From Bryopsis sp. KO-2023 (Eukaryota > Chlorophyta > Ulvophyceae > Bryopsidales > Bryopsidaceae), in NCBI GenBank assembly GCA_030272585.1, contig BSYQ01000001.1:10121001-10185000 (forward strand): a DNA stretch of 64,000 nucleotides. Reading direction: 5' to 3'. The translations under genes were made by a program, and so were the position numbers. The notes below the pieces were generated by a model. The model ran no database searches. It was not told the origin of the DNA and worked only from the letters and a program-made list of their open reading frames with translations. Below, in pieces: positions 35,204 to 47,400 of this stretch. The first letter of the stretch is position 1, and the number at the start of each line of letters is the position of its first letter.

Positions 35204-37964
35204 CTACAGCTCTCCCACCATGGAGTTCGCAACCCCAGTAAGATGCAAAGCATGGGCTTTGACTTGTTCCCCACTGACCCCTTTGACCCCTTGCCCGGCA
35301 TATGCGACGATTTTTCTCAAGTGCAAATATAGCTCTTCTTGTGCATCTGTGCGCATGTTGAACGTGTTGTAGATAGTTCCGATGTCCTCAGGAGAATCCC
35401 ATATCTTCTCCAGCTGAGCTAACATTTTATCATGCAGAGTATCACCACCATACCACAGGTAATGTCCCTGCTCCTCGATTAGCTCGTTCAGCAATGGTCG
35501 CAATCCTTCCTCCAACTCGTCACGTCGTGGATCATCGTATTCCTCGGATTCCTCAGATTCCTCATACTCCTCATACACCTCACAATCCTCATATTCTTCT
35601 GAGGCAGGTTGCAGATCAAAGATGCGTTGCTCCAAATATCGAACAGCATGCGAAGCCAATAACTGGGATACACATTCATATTGCTTCTGACTGAGATTCA
35701 GTCCATGCACATCGGATAAACGTCTCAGCCACAACTCCAGCCCTCCAGTCAATAAAACATCATTCGATTCCAGGTTGGCATCCTCGTCGAGTTGAGACAG
35801 TTTTGACAGGATCGACCTCATTTTCTTTCTGGTGGTTTTCATTATCCTGCTGTGCAAGTCTTCAGTGTCCACTTCATCTTCGTCAAGGTAGTCGTCCTGC
35901 TTGAGTCTTTTGGACACATGCTCCACCACTGCTGCTTTGAAATATTCGCTGTGCTCTTGGATGTGCACTTGTATATTTTGAGGTGCATTCTTGGCGACAT
36001 CTGAAATGGGCATTCATGTCAGTGCCATAAAAACTTGCCCTGTTCCGTTCATTTAAAAAAGAGCCAAAAATGCAGCACCAACGCTCAAGTATCATTGCAG
36101 TCAACAGTACATCCACAAACAATCAAACACATTACGACACACATACAGAGTCTTGCTTCAACTAAATCGGCACCTTTTGGCGCTGACTTTTCCGTTGATG
36201 GAGCTGGCAAAAATGAGGGCCTGTACGTCACTGCTCGTTCTTGAATTGCACCAGTAACAGAATGTCGGGATCGAACCTAGGACCAACGCTCTCTTCAGAA
36301 TCAAACATGCGCCTAGAAAGAGGTCATTGAAGATCCAACACAACATGATGATATCAAATTCCTGGGGCACTCAGTTTGAAACTCAATTTGCTGTAACTCA
36401 TGTTCCTACCTGCACCCCCACTTGTTGACCATTCACGATTCGATCCACAGTGGTGACCACATCATGAATGAACCATTCGTCACGGCTTCTCATCTCCACC
36501 AAAACGTCAAATGCTGAAGCCCACTGCCTTTCTCCATTCTATCACGCAAAATCGGTATCATTGATCAGAACATCCAGAAGATGCTTTCAAAAACACGGCC
36601 TGGAAATCTCAGACAGCTCATACCCTCTTCTTCATGGAGTCTGAATCCTCAGCCCTCTTGACGGTTGTCACATCACCAACAGTAGTGGTTTGGACGGCGC
36701 CAAGAAATCCCACCAGCTCAGGATCTTTGACAAGATTTTCCAGCCTGTGCCGATGTGCCGTGGCGATGATTTGAACACCTTTTTTGCTGATTGATCGACA
36801 TGCATCCACCTCATCCAGCCGAAATACTCCATCAACAATCACCACTTCTGGCCGATGGTTCTGCACCGCCTCAATCTGCCAGTAACAGCTGCACCCATTC
36901 AATTCTCTCTTGTTTGGATATCAAACAAAATAAACCAAGTTAAAAGCAGAATCGATCGGATGGCTCACCATGACATTGTGTTGCTTGCTGATGTTGGAAA
37001 CCTGCATGCGTCTGGCCCCTCCAATGGAAGGGTGAGGGATGTTACCATAGCCCCCGATTTCGTTCGATGTATCCACGATCACCACTCTTTTCTTCATCTC
37101 CTCACTCATCACTCTGGCCACATCTCGAACTGCAGTGGTCTTCCCGACGCCTGGAGCTCCCAGAAACAGCACAGATTTTCTCTCTGTCCACACCACGTGA
37201 AATCCCCAAGTCAATCCAACTGTGAGCAAATCATCCAGCCCTACACATAGATAGACTCAACTCCAAGGATTCACCTTTGAGAATGTCAGTCAAGATCGTA
37301 GCAGAGCCTTTTACTGCTTTCCCAACTCTCAGAGTCAATCCTATCACAGTGCCCCTCCGGCTCCTGATGCAACTCACTCTGTGCAGAGTGCCGTCAATTC
37401 CAGCTTGGTTGTCTGGACCAAATTCACCCACACGTGACACCACATGCTGCAACTCCTGGGCACTTACCTGGTCCAAATCAGGAGAAGCACAGGTTTCGTG
37501 AAATCAGAGATATTATATTTAAAATATTCTTTCACGAATCTGATAAAAAAACCAAACACATAGGTAAATTGCTCCTCAATCTGTACTTACTGTTGTTGTT
37601 CTGATATGGTCGTGATGGTCTCCAAAATTGGCTTCAGGCTTTCGGCCGAGGTCCAGCAGAATCTGCCAGTCACCACCACACACTTTTTAAGATGTGAATG
37701 TGAGCAATGAATTGAACGGGAATTTCTGCTGTTTATTGGAGCGATCGAGTATTGTGGTGATGCACTCCAAAAAAAAAAGTCCTGAGCCAGGGTGGTGGGT
37801 CCGTTCGTGAGGTCTGCTTATCATGGTGAATCTATTTTTTTGACAAGTAGATATTGCCTGCATGCACAGGCTGATTAGCACACAGCGGGAAGAGATTTTA
37901 CCTCCACGAGATTGCCTATCTCTGGATGATTCAGCAAGCGGGCACCAAGCTGCTGAGGGAGGGT
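35204..37964 (-). CDS. SpoIIIAA/Ycf45-type AAA ATPase fused to a novel C-terminal domain (Walker B variant)
   Basis: Exons, complement: 35204..36000, 36174..36276, 36410..36538, 36624..36875, 36969..about 37190, 37275..37467, 37591..37662, 37902..37964. The start exon is not found. The head matches Ycf45/SpoIIIAA-like proteins: [53 protein letters not shown]. Walker A is intact ([18 protein letters not shown]), as is [20 protein letters not shown]. Walker B reads [12 protein letters not shown], where relatives have VDE: the catalytic Glu is replaced by Gly. After the ATPase come a linker and a 265-aa C-terminal domain with an acidic Glu/Tyr-rich insert ([15 protein letters not shown]). Plant members act in plastid development; this copy may be non-hydrolysing. 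Confidence 0.75.
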
Positions 37965-38678
37965 CTGCAGGAAATGAGCAGCTGATCATTCCTCGATGGA
38001 GAGGAAACGTTCATCCACTGTCGTTAGATATACAGTAAAAACTGTCTTGAATCTCCATGGCAGGCTCTTTTGGAGGGACCCTCCTCAACCCTCACCTCAC
38101 CTCTATAAGAGTCCTCACGTCATTTTGACTTGAAGAATCATTTCGGGATACAAGCGTTACGCCATTGGAATGGATGGAGTTTTTTTTGGCACGCGGCATG
38201 GTGGGTGATTCGGAGGAGAGAACGAGCCTTAGGTGTCACTGTGCAACTAGGCGACCTAGCGTCGCCGCCTTCAGACTAATGCAAATCGTCGCAGAGATAC
38301 TGCTTGCGTGCATTCAACGCCTTCGTCGGTATCCGAAACGGGACGATACGTCGAGCCACAACGATGTTGGCACTGGGTTGATTTTTTTTTTTGCGGGATC
38401 GCCGAAGGCACCAACCCAGAGATTCTGGATGCGTGCCCTTGTGCCCGACTGTCAACGTTTCACACGTGGGAACAGCGCCAGAATCTCAAAGATTTGCACT
38501 GAGCAGGTTTTCCAATAAAACTGGACAAGCAACGGTTGGAGGTCAACGCCAAGCGAAACCGTCTGCAAGGAACGACGCCACAGAGTCAACCGAGTCGTGA
38601 GTTTTGACCAAAACCTGTTCTCGTCCAGCAAGGAGACGTTAAACGTCCTGAGCATTGTGTTGCTGTCCAACCCAGGTC
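37965..38678. other. Spacer between the minus-strand ATPase gene and the small conserved gene
   Basis: About 700 bp. It should contain the 5' end of the minus-strand ATPase gene, but no start exon could be identified. It also likely holds the 5' UTR of the gene at 38679: a CAG three bases before that ATG could be a UTR-intron acceptor. Confidence 0.4.
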
Positions 38679-38978
38679 ATGTCGAAACACAACGCCAACC
38701 CACAGGACTACGGATGGACATACCAGGGCTCCAACCAGCAGAGCCGCGTCGATTTTTATGAACGCGACGGTGTGAAGATGGACTACTACCCCACCACGGG
38801 TACCACCAAGACATCAATGGACCATCCGACGCAAGGCAATACCCAGATGTTCCGTCGCAACCTCGACGAAGGGGAATTCAGACAGGTGCTGGACAATCCG
38901 AGGCAGCACACGGACGTTGGATACCAGACAAAGCAGAGCGGAGGATATCAGAGAGGATTGGACCGAGGTCACCAGTGA
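38679..38978 (+). CDS. Small conserved hypothetical protein
   Basis: Single exon, 99 aa, ATG 38679, TGA 38976-38978. The sequence is hydrophilic, with YYPTTGTTKTSMDHP followed by QGNTQMFRR and a NPRQHTDVGYQTK tail. This resembles a motif I have seen in uncharacterised plant and algal proteins (TGT-x-KT-x-x-x-HP-x-QGKTQ-x-FRR). No enzymatic residues are visible. It lies between the two inverted ATPase genes and is not part of the duplication. Function unknown. Confidence 0.7.
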   Translation: MSKHNANPQDYGWTYQGSNQQSRVDFYERDGVKMDYYPTTGTTKTSMDHPTQGNTQMFRRNLDEGEFRQVLDNPRQHTDVGYQTKQSGGYQRGLDRGHQ

Positions 38979-40453
38979 TCTCGAACGGGCTTTGTAGAAG
39001 GCGGAGAGGAAACCCGTTTTGCAGAATATTATCGTTTCGAACCCTTTCTTTTTTCGACAGGGGGTAGGGGGTGGAGCATAGCAGTTTTGGGTAGACGTTT
39101 TCCTAAGTCACAACTGTAGCATAAAACCTCGCCGATCAACATCATAGTGGAACTGTTTGAGCATCGGAAACTACAGAACAACTTCGAAGCATGCAATGGC
39201 AGCGCGGTGAAAAGGCAAGGTGTTTTAGAGATTGGATGGGAGATATCAGTGGGTTGAATAGGGAGGAAAACGCTATCTGTAAATTGGAAACAGCAGGGAC
39301 GATATTCTCACATTCATGCTGGATGATTTGCACACAGTCCTGGATTTCACAAGGTGTGAACACAGGGACCATCAGTTGTTCAGGGGTTGGCACTTTTCTT
39401 CCATCATGACCCCCAGTTTTTGAAACTTCACTACCTGCAGTAATTTCCTTTTCACCTCCCCTCCCTAACCCAAAAGCAATCCTCCTACCAACCATTCCAT
39501 ACTTCACAAAATCTCTGTCCACCACCTACGTTCCAGAGTGCGGACGGGTTGAGTTGTGGAGACAAGCTGTTGAGATAAATGTGTAAGGACCGGGGATAAA
39601 CTACTGTGTATCGAATCGTGAAAGGTCAACAAGTGGGGGTCCAGGTAGGAGCATGAGTACAGTTGGTGCAGTCAGGAATTTGATATCATCATGTTGTGTT
39701 AGTTCACCAAAGGCCTCTTTTTAGGCCCATGTTTGATTCTGAAGAGAGTGATGGTCCAGTGCCTACTAATATTGGTGGCTTGGCCTCTTTGAAAAGGGCT
39801 TCTTCATCCCTCGATTATAAATCAAAGAAACACAAAAGGGTTGCGATTGCACTGTCCCCGCTCCAATGCTTTCATTGGCACTGTCGGCAATCAGTGGATC
39901 GCCGTTTTCGTTCGGAAGACCCAGGCGTCACTTGGAATTACGACCACGTGTCCGCCACAGGTATTCAAACTGCAAGTGAGAACAATGTAATTTATGTTTG
40001 TTTGTTTGCAAGTGGGAAATATATATGTCCAGTCGCCGCCGCATGTATTTTCTTCTACAACCTGGTGGACTTACAGTATCGGACAAGAGGTTTCTGTGTG
40101 CTTTCATATGCTGTGTTGCTCAGAATCCTCACTAGCCCATGCCGTCACTTGTCCGATTCTCCAGTACGGAAGTGCTCCAGCTCGCGGGAATCTGGCAACC
40201 GCAATGTCATTCCACAGTGCTGGAACGGATCTGACTGTCTCGATCATATTGAAGTCGAGATTCTTGTGCGGGTGAGTTGCGAACGCCAAGGTATTGATTG
40301 GGGTAGGGAGAACGGCGAACAGCGATGACATACCCCTGATGCGTAGAAAATGCAGCTCATGGGCTCGCAGAGAGTTGGGAAAAATCGGAGATTTTGGCAG
40401 ATTTTGGCTTATTACGGCTCCCCCAAGTGTCTGACAATTCTCATTTCTTGCAG
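38979..40453. other. Spacer with a relic of the ATPase gene 3' region
   Basis: About 1.5 kb. The part at about 39590-39770 is a degraded but obvious copy of the exon/intron sequence at 36300-36450 on the other strand (see findings). The stretch from about 39729 could encode an N-terminal exon for the downstream ATPase gene (FDSEESDGPVPTNIGGLAS), but it overlaps the relic, so its status is uncertain. The rest shows no gene. Confidence 0.5.
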
Positions 40454-43179
40454 ACTCTCCCTTCTGAGCTCAGAGACCGTTTGTTCGATCATCCGAAAAT
40501 AGATGATCTTTTGGAGGTAACATCATCCCTTTGGGCTCTGTGATTCGCATTTGCCAGCAAATTCGTTTCCTCAAACTCACAGCTCTGAGAAATGTGGGGA
40601 TGAATGGCAGATTGTGCTGGACATCGGCCGAAAGCCTCACGCCAACTTTGGCGTATCTTGGGAGTACCTCCAAGAATATACGGTACTTCGCCTTGTGACT
40701 TATGTCTGTTTTTTTTCCAATCATGAAAGAACATTTTTGATGTCCTCTGCTGATTTCACAACACCTCTGATTCTACTGATTTTTCCCAGGTGACTGCTGA
40801 GGATTTGGAGCATGTGGTGGCACGTGTGGGTGAATTTGGTCCAGATAACCGGGCTGGGATTGAAGGCACCCTGCACAGAGTCAGCTGCATCCGGAATCGA
40901 AGTGGAGTTGTGATAGGATTAACTCTTGCCGTCGGAAAGCCTGTAATGGGGCCTGCCACCCTCTTGCATGACATCCTCAAGGGTGAATACTTGTACCTTC
41001 AGCTCCGGATCGTTGGCTGGATATTTCTCTTGGGATTTCTCTGACTTGGGTTATGTCATGCAAACCAGAGAGGAAATCGATTTTGATTCTGGGACCTCCG
41101 GGTATTGGAAAAACGACGGTGCTTCGAGATGTGGCCAGAGTGATGAGCGAGGAGATGGACAGAAAAGTCATGATTGTGGATACATCCAATGAAATTGGGG
41201 GCTGTGGTAACATCCCTCACCCTTTCATTGGGAGGGCCAGGCGCTTGCAAGTCCCCAACGTCGACGAGCAGTACAATGTCATGGTGGGGCATCCAGTCAG
41301 ACCCAGCTTATTCGATTTCGTCCCGAGTGTTCCCAGAATTTATGATGCCGACAAGTGGTTGCAACTGTTCAGATTGAGGCAGTACAGAACCACCAGCCCC
41401 AAGTGGTGATGGTGGATGAAGTGGGACGGCGAGAAGAGGCTGATGCGTGTCGTTCCATTGGTGAAAGAGGAGTCCAAATTATCGCTACTGTACATGGGCA
41501 CACCATGGAAAATCTTGTCAAAAATCCTCAACTCGTAGGATTGGTAGGAGGCATCCAAACCGTCACTATCGGTGATATGACAGTCATCAAGAGGGCTGGG
41601 GATTTAGATTTCATGAAGAAGAGGAAGAAGATGGTAAGGGTTTTCTGAAACCCCTGACATCGTGCTGGGTTGGAAGCATTTTTCAATGTTCTAATTGAAG
41701 ATACCAAATGTTACAATAGATCAGAGAAAGGGAGGGACCGTCGCCATTTGACGTTTTGGTGGAGATGTGGAGCCGTGACGAATGGCTCATTCATGATGTG
41801 GAGACGTCCGTGGATCAAATCATGAAAGGACAAGAAGTGACGGCCCAGGTGGGTTTCTATGCCTTCTGCTCGCTTTCCACAGAAAGCTGGAGAGATGTTC
41901 ATGAATCCAGCATGATGTGCCCAGTTTCAAATTGAGGAAGAACCCAGCGATATGGAGTAGCCAGTTTTCAATTGCGTTGATTTCCCCAGGTACGATCTCG
42001 AGATTCGGCTACTGGTGCAATTCACCAGCGTCCCATGGTGTACGCCCCCTCGAGCGTTTCACAGCCTTTCAATGTGGATGCCCCCCCGAGCGTTTCACAG
42101 CCTTCCAAGGTGGATGCCCCCCCGATCATTTCAGACTCGCGTGGTGACAGATCGGCCCAAAAAGGTACTCGATTGGATCAATTGGCTGCAGTTGTTGTGA
42201 TTTCGGATTGGTTCAGTTGAAATTTTCTGTTCTCGTTATTTCAGTGGATGAACACTCCCAAAAGATTGGGGTTGATGATGTCATGGATGGTTCATATGAG
42301 GTCACTGAGATCACTACACCCAACAGCATGGCAGCGTATCAAGACGGTGTCAAAGCCGCTTTGAAGGAGCTTGTGTCCGCAAGTATCATAATCAAAAACC
42401 TCCCCCCGCAAGACGGAGCGATTGAAGAATTGCTGCAGGCAACGATGAAAACTACTAACAAGAAAATGCGAGCTCTCCTGTCAAAAAAGAGAACAAAAAA
42501 TCCTCTCCTGTCATTGCCTCCTGATAGGCTGAACGAGGGGACCTCACCTGGCCCTTCGGGCTTGGACATCGTTCCCTTGATTGCTCAATTGGACTTGTGG
42601 ATGAGAGGTCGAGCAGATAAACTGGGGAGACAGTACAGTCAGACTCAATACGAGTATGCATCGCAGTTTTTGGCTGTTCATGTGATTCAATATAGTGTGC
42701 AGTACATTATTGATGGGGCAGTCAAGAAAGCCAGCTCTGGAGCAGCCGAGAAAGCTAGCTCTGGGACAGTCAAGAAAGCTTGCTCTGGGGTGAGTTCCAG
42801 CAAGGCAACTCCAGAAAAAGACACTGCAGAGCGTGCAAGGCGTGTTGCAGGATTAGAGCCATTGTTAATCAACCTTGTCAAGAGCCGGAAACCTGGATTG
42901 AAAGGAAAGAAACTCGATGCTGCTGGGAAAGACCTGATTGAAAATATGTCAGCTCGGCTGGAGGAGCTCTGCAAAAATCCTCGGAGGATCGGTAGCACCA
43001 AGGCCGGATTGAAAATGAAGGAGGATGTACAAAAACAAGTTTTTGTCGAATTCAAAAAAATCTTTAACGATGCAGGGCAAGGGGTCAAGGGTGTAGGACA
43101 AAAAAAAATAGAAGCTCAAGCTTTGTATTTGACCGAGAAGTCACTTTCCGTCATTGGGTCAATAAAAAATGGAAAATAA
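40454..43179 (+). CDS. SpoIIIAA/Ycf45-type AAA ATPase fused to a novel C-terminal domain
   Basis: Exons: 40454..40516, 40611..40682, 40790..40982, about 41072..41283, 41373..41633, 41720..41848, 41990..42164, 42245..43179. The start exon is uncertain (possibly near 39729). The early exons have the same sizes as the minus-strand paralogue (63, 72, 193, 129 nt). Key motifs are [19 protein letters not shown], Walker [36 protein letters not shown], an intact Walker B VVMVDEVGRREE and GVQIIATVHGHTMENLVKNP. The linker exon has a duplicated PSVSQP-x-x-VDAP unit. The terminal exon (about 310 aa) carries the unrecognised domain: LDLWMRGRADKLGRQYSQTQ, then a Lys/Ala/Ser repeat insert, then a conserved end (QGVKGVGQKKIEAQALYLTE). 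Expected to be the active paralogue. Confidence 0.78.
42048..42123. repeat. Duplicated 36-bp coding unit in the linker exon
   Basis: Two adjacent near-identical units (GAGCGTTTCACAGCC... each ending GTGGATGCCCCC), encoding repeated PSVSQP...VDAP. This is a tandem duplication in the flexible linker. Confidence 0.7.
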
Positions 43180-44427
43180 GCAAAGGTTTGATGTGGACAA
43201 GAAGTGGAAAAGGACGATATGGCATTCCCTCACTGGGACATTGGTCTGGAAGTGGAGACCAAACCAGCAACTTTTATGATTGTGAACACTCAAATTTGAA
43301 CGCAGTCAAGACGGTGCTGTGTGTTTAAAGCATCACAGCAGGATGGCCTCCTGATGTTAGTAACTAGGTCTATGTGGGTGTTTTTGTGTTTCATGAAAGA
43401 AAACACACATGAACGCTCCTGGTTGCATTGTCAATGATGCTGATATGTTGGGTTGATTCATCCAATCCTGTGCATACAAACCTTTTCCACCTTTGGTCCA
43501 GGCTTTGAAAAAAAAAAAGATCGAAAAACATGGAACATCAGTAGGCCAACCATATTTCCTTTTTCTGTTGAGGATCCAACTCAGGAAGTTGGGTTTGGTA
43601 TAAAGTTTCGGCAGTTTTCTGAATAATAGATGGATATGATATGGTGGTTGCAGTTATGAGTAATGTCTCCCCTGTGGACTGATATAGCTTTCAAAGGAAA
43701 GGAAGGACTTCTTTTATCCGCTAAAGGAAACCATGGTCACTACAGTAGATACAGTGTAGTGTAGTGTTGTGGGATATGCTTGGCCTGTCAGACAGGTGCT
43801 CACAAACTGCCAGGAGAATAGTGCCTTTCATAGATTTCATGGAGGAAGGGACAATGCAGAGTATCTTAAAAAAACTGACCACACAGCACAGAAAAGAGGT
43901 CGCAAAGTGCATTTTTCATAATGCCAAATAAACTTTGGGAAAATGACAAGTACTTGGGTACTTTCTTTTTGCGAGTTTTTCCAAGCACTGCACAGTAATG
44001 TGAAAAACTTAGTTCTCCACAAATTTTGCACCCTGATATCAGGACATGGTACAGGTGCATATCTTTTCCCATGGTGAGCTACACAATAAGACAATAATTT
44101 CTGTCATCTTTATCAATTGTTCTCTCAGACTCTCTGTTAAATAAAATTCTGTGCATATATTCTCCTTGGGCCATGCCCACCAAAACTAAATGAACTCGCC
44201 AAAGTCACAACCCCCCACCCCAAATTGCAGCTCAAACAATCTGCACTCTTTTCCATTTTTCTCTTTCCGCTAGAATTTCATCATCGGTGCATATATGTAA
44301 CCTGCATTTTCCTTCTTTCCCCCCAAATGTTTTAAAATCCCGCTAAAGAAAAAAAGAAAAAGAAAAAAGAGATATGAAAGAAAAGGAAGTGTTTTTTTTG
44401 CTTTCTTTCTTTCACTTCCATTGCTCC
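43180..44427. other. Convergent intergenic region
   Basis: About 1.25 kb between the ends of the plus-strand ATPase gene and the HSP70 gene. It contains only short, low-complexity open frames. No gene is seen. Confidence 0.45.
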
Positions 44428-47400
44428 CTAGCCAGATGCTTTCTTATCACCGCTTGCTCCTTCGCCACCCTCACTGCCTGCCCCTGAGTCTGACCCAGGA
44501 GGACCGGAATTCTGTCCAGAGGCCCCGATACTCTCCCCAATCTTCATCAATGCTTGGTTCAAAGCAGTGATATTATCCTGCAACACGGTCAGGTCCTCCT
44601 TGCCCATCGCCTCCCTGAGATCCACGATCGCCTTGTTAACATCATCCGAAACATTCTGAGGCACTTTGTCCTTGTGCTCCCGAAGGTTGCTCTCCGCAGT
44701 GTAAATCAAAGAATCGCCATTGTTTCTCGCCTCGATCAAATCCTTCCTCTTCTGGTCGGCCTCCTTGTACACCTCGCTCTGCTTCACCATGTCTTGGATT
44801 TGATCCTCTGAGAGTCCTCCCGAACTCTGGATGGTGATTTTCTGCTCCTTGTGGGTGGCCTTATCCTTGGCGGACACATGCATGATGCCATCAGCATCCA
44901 AATCGAATGTCACGTCGATCTGGGGAACGCCACGTGGCGAGGGGGGGATGCCGACCAAGTCGAACTGCCCCAAGGTCTTGTTATCGGTAGCCAGCTGTCG
45001 CTCTCCCTGCACCACCTTGATTCCGACCTGAGTTTGGTTATCAGCCGCAGTTGAGAAGGTTTGTGTCTTCTTCGTGGGCAAAGTGGTGTTCCTCTTGATC
45101 ATAACAGTAGTCACACCACCCAGCGTCTCGATTCCCAAAGACAGCGGGGTTACATCCAGCAAAACCAGATCATCACGGTCGCCCCTCAAGACACCACCCT
45201 GGATTGCAGCCCCCATAGCCACGACCTCATCAGGATTCACCCCTCGAGATGGGTCCTTGCCGAAAATGCCTTTGACGATTTCTTGCACCTTTGGCATCCT
45301 GGTCATTCCCCCAACGAGGACAATCTCATCGATTTCATTGGCATTGATTCCAGCATCCTTCATGCAAGCTAGACAAGGCTGTTTGGTGCGTTCCAGCAGC
45401 TCCAGGGTCAAAGACTCGAACTTCGACCTGGTGATGGTGGTGTGCAGATGCTTTGGTCCGCTGGCATCCGCAGTGATAAAAGGGAGGTTCACATCGGTGG
45501 ACGCAGTGGATGAGAGTTCGCATTTAGCTTTCTCGGCAGCTTCCCGTAACCGCTGCAGAGCCAACTTGTCTTGCGACAAATCGATGCCCTGGTCCTTCTT
45601 GAACTCGCTCACCAAATGGTGCAGCAGAGTGTTGTCGAAATCCTCCCCACCCAAAAAGGTGTCTCCGTTCGTCGCTCGGACCTCGAAGACGCCCCCCACG
45701 ATTTCCAAGATGGAAATATCGAAGGTTCCGCCACCGAGATCGTACACAGCCACGACGCCTTCCTTTTTGTCGACTCCGTATGCGAGAGCGGCGGCTGTGG
45801 GTTCGTTGATGATTCGCATTACATCAAGACCCGCGATTCGACCGGCATCTTTGGTGGCCTGCCGCTGAGAATCGTTGAAGTATGCTACAAACCGGAGCAA
45901 ATGAAATACAAGTCAAAAGCAACATAGAAACTCTCCATCCAAATATTGCACTTTCAGGGCGTGAAAACATAGCTGCAGTTAAATTGTTCCACCATCAGCC
46001 AAGATTGACCCGGTCCGCATCACAAAAATTTATCTCGAATTCTAAAGGCTGTTTGGTTGGTGAATAGGTAATCCAGCGAGGCAAAAATCATAGGATTCAA
46101 AATTAATTGAATTTTTGAAGAGGGTGCAGAACAAGAAACATTCCCAGTTTTCTCTCAAGAAAACTCTTGTTCTCTACTTGCATTGGCAAAACTACCGAAT
46201 TCTTTCCCTCGTATATTCTACCTGCAGGTCACAGGACTGGCAAATTCCAAAGAGTGGAATTGGAATAAAATATTTCACTTATATTTGCGACCTGTTTTTT
46301 CAAAACTAAAGGTAGGGATTTCCTGAAATTTAGGACAATGTTGATTTCCTTCATCAAGCATTGCGCCACCAATTCTGTCCTCTATTCGGAAAAAAACCAA
46401 CTTTTTGAAAATTTTTGTTTTTGCTGTTGCACACCTGGCACAGTGATCACAGCTCTGGAGACATTTTGGCCGAGATAAGCCTCAGCTGTTTCCTTCATTT
46501 TCATGAGAACAAATGCACCCATTTGACTTGGAGAATATTGCTTTCCGCCGGCCTGATTGGATGGAAAGGGAAAAAAAGCAACGACTCACTTAAATTTGCA
46601 TCATCCACATGAAGCTTTTGACCTCAACAAAATCCCTTCGAGAAAAACATTAGATAATATTTGTACAAAAAACCCAGGAGCGTTTAGAGAGAATCGAATT
46701 TTACCTCAACCCACGCATCTCCATTAGCAGCTCTGACAATATTATAAGGTACCATCTGCACGAAGACCAAAAACCAGAAACTTAGAAGGCCAGAGTCAGG
46801 GGCTGGCTAAAAAAAAGTAAGGCCAGCAGGAGTGGCTGTCCAATTTGATGACCATTAACTGGAAAAAGTGCAGCCACTACTGATCAATAAAGATGGTAGG
46901 CTTTGCTGCAAATCAAAATGGAAAGCACTAGTGGTGGATGGTACATTGAATTCCCTAGTGGACAGTGAATATTTTTTGAATGTACACGCTGGCAATCAGA
47001 GATCCATGCATGCATACCTTGGCTTCTTTTTGAGTCTGGGGATCATCGAAGGTTCGTCCAATCAATCGTTTGGTGGCATACACAGTGTTGGTTGGGTTTG
47101 TAACGGCCTGTTGTAATGAAAAGCCGAAAACATGGATATCAAATCATAATCCCCTGTTGCCCCCATTTCAACTTGGTGGAAGGTTAAAAAGAAACAAATA
47201 AACAGAGCGCTGGAAACAGGATGTTTTCTTCTGTTTTGGTGCATGTTCTCACTTGTCGCTTTGCTGGTAAACCAGTTAGCCGTTCTCCCTTGTCTGTGAA
47301 CGCAACGATGGAAGGTGTCGTCCGAGCCCCCTCGGCATTCTCAATCACTTTTCCTGTCTGTGACAACCACGGTGGTCGTTAGCGAGAAAGTCAACGCCAG

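Noticed and set aside
36265-36285. GGTTCGATCCC tRNA T-loop-like string on the minus strand
   Set aside because: It falls at the intron-linker exon border of the SpoIIIAA-like gene, and the homologous copies at 33472 and 41990 do not keep the box.
45074-45868. 264-aa plus-strand open frame
   Set aside because: It lies entirely antisense to the large HSP70 exon, whose identity is certain.
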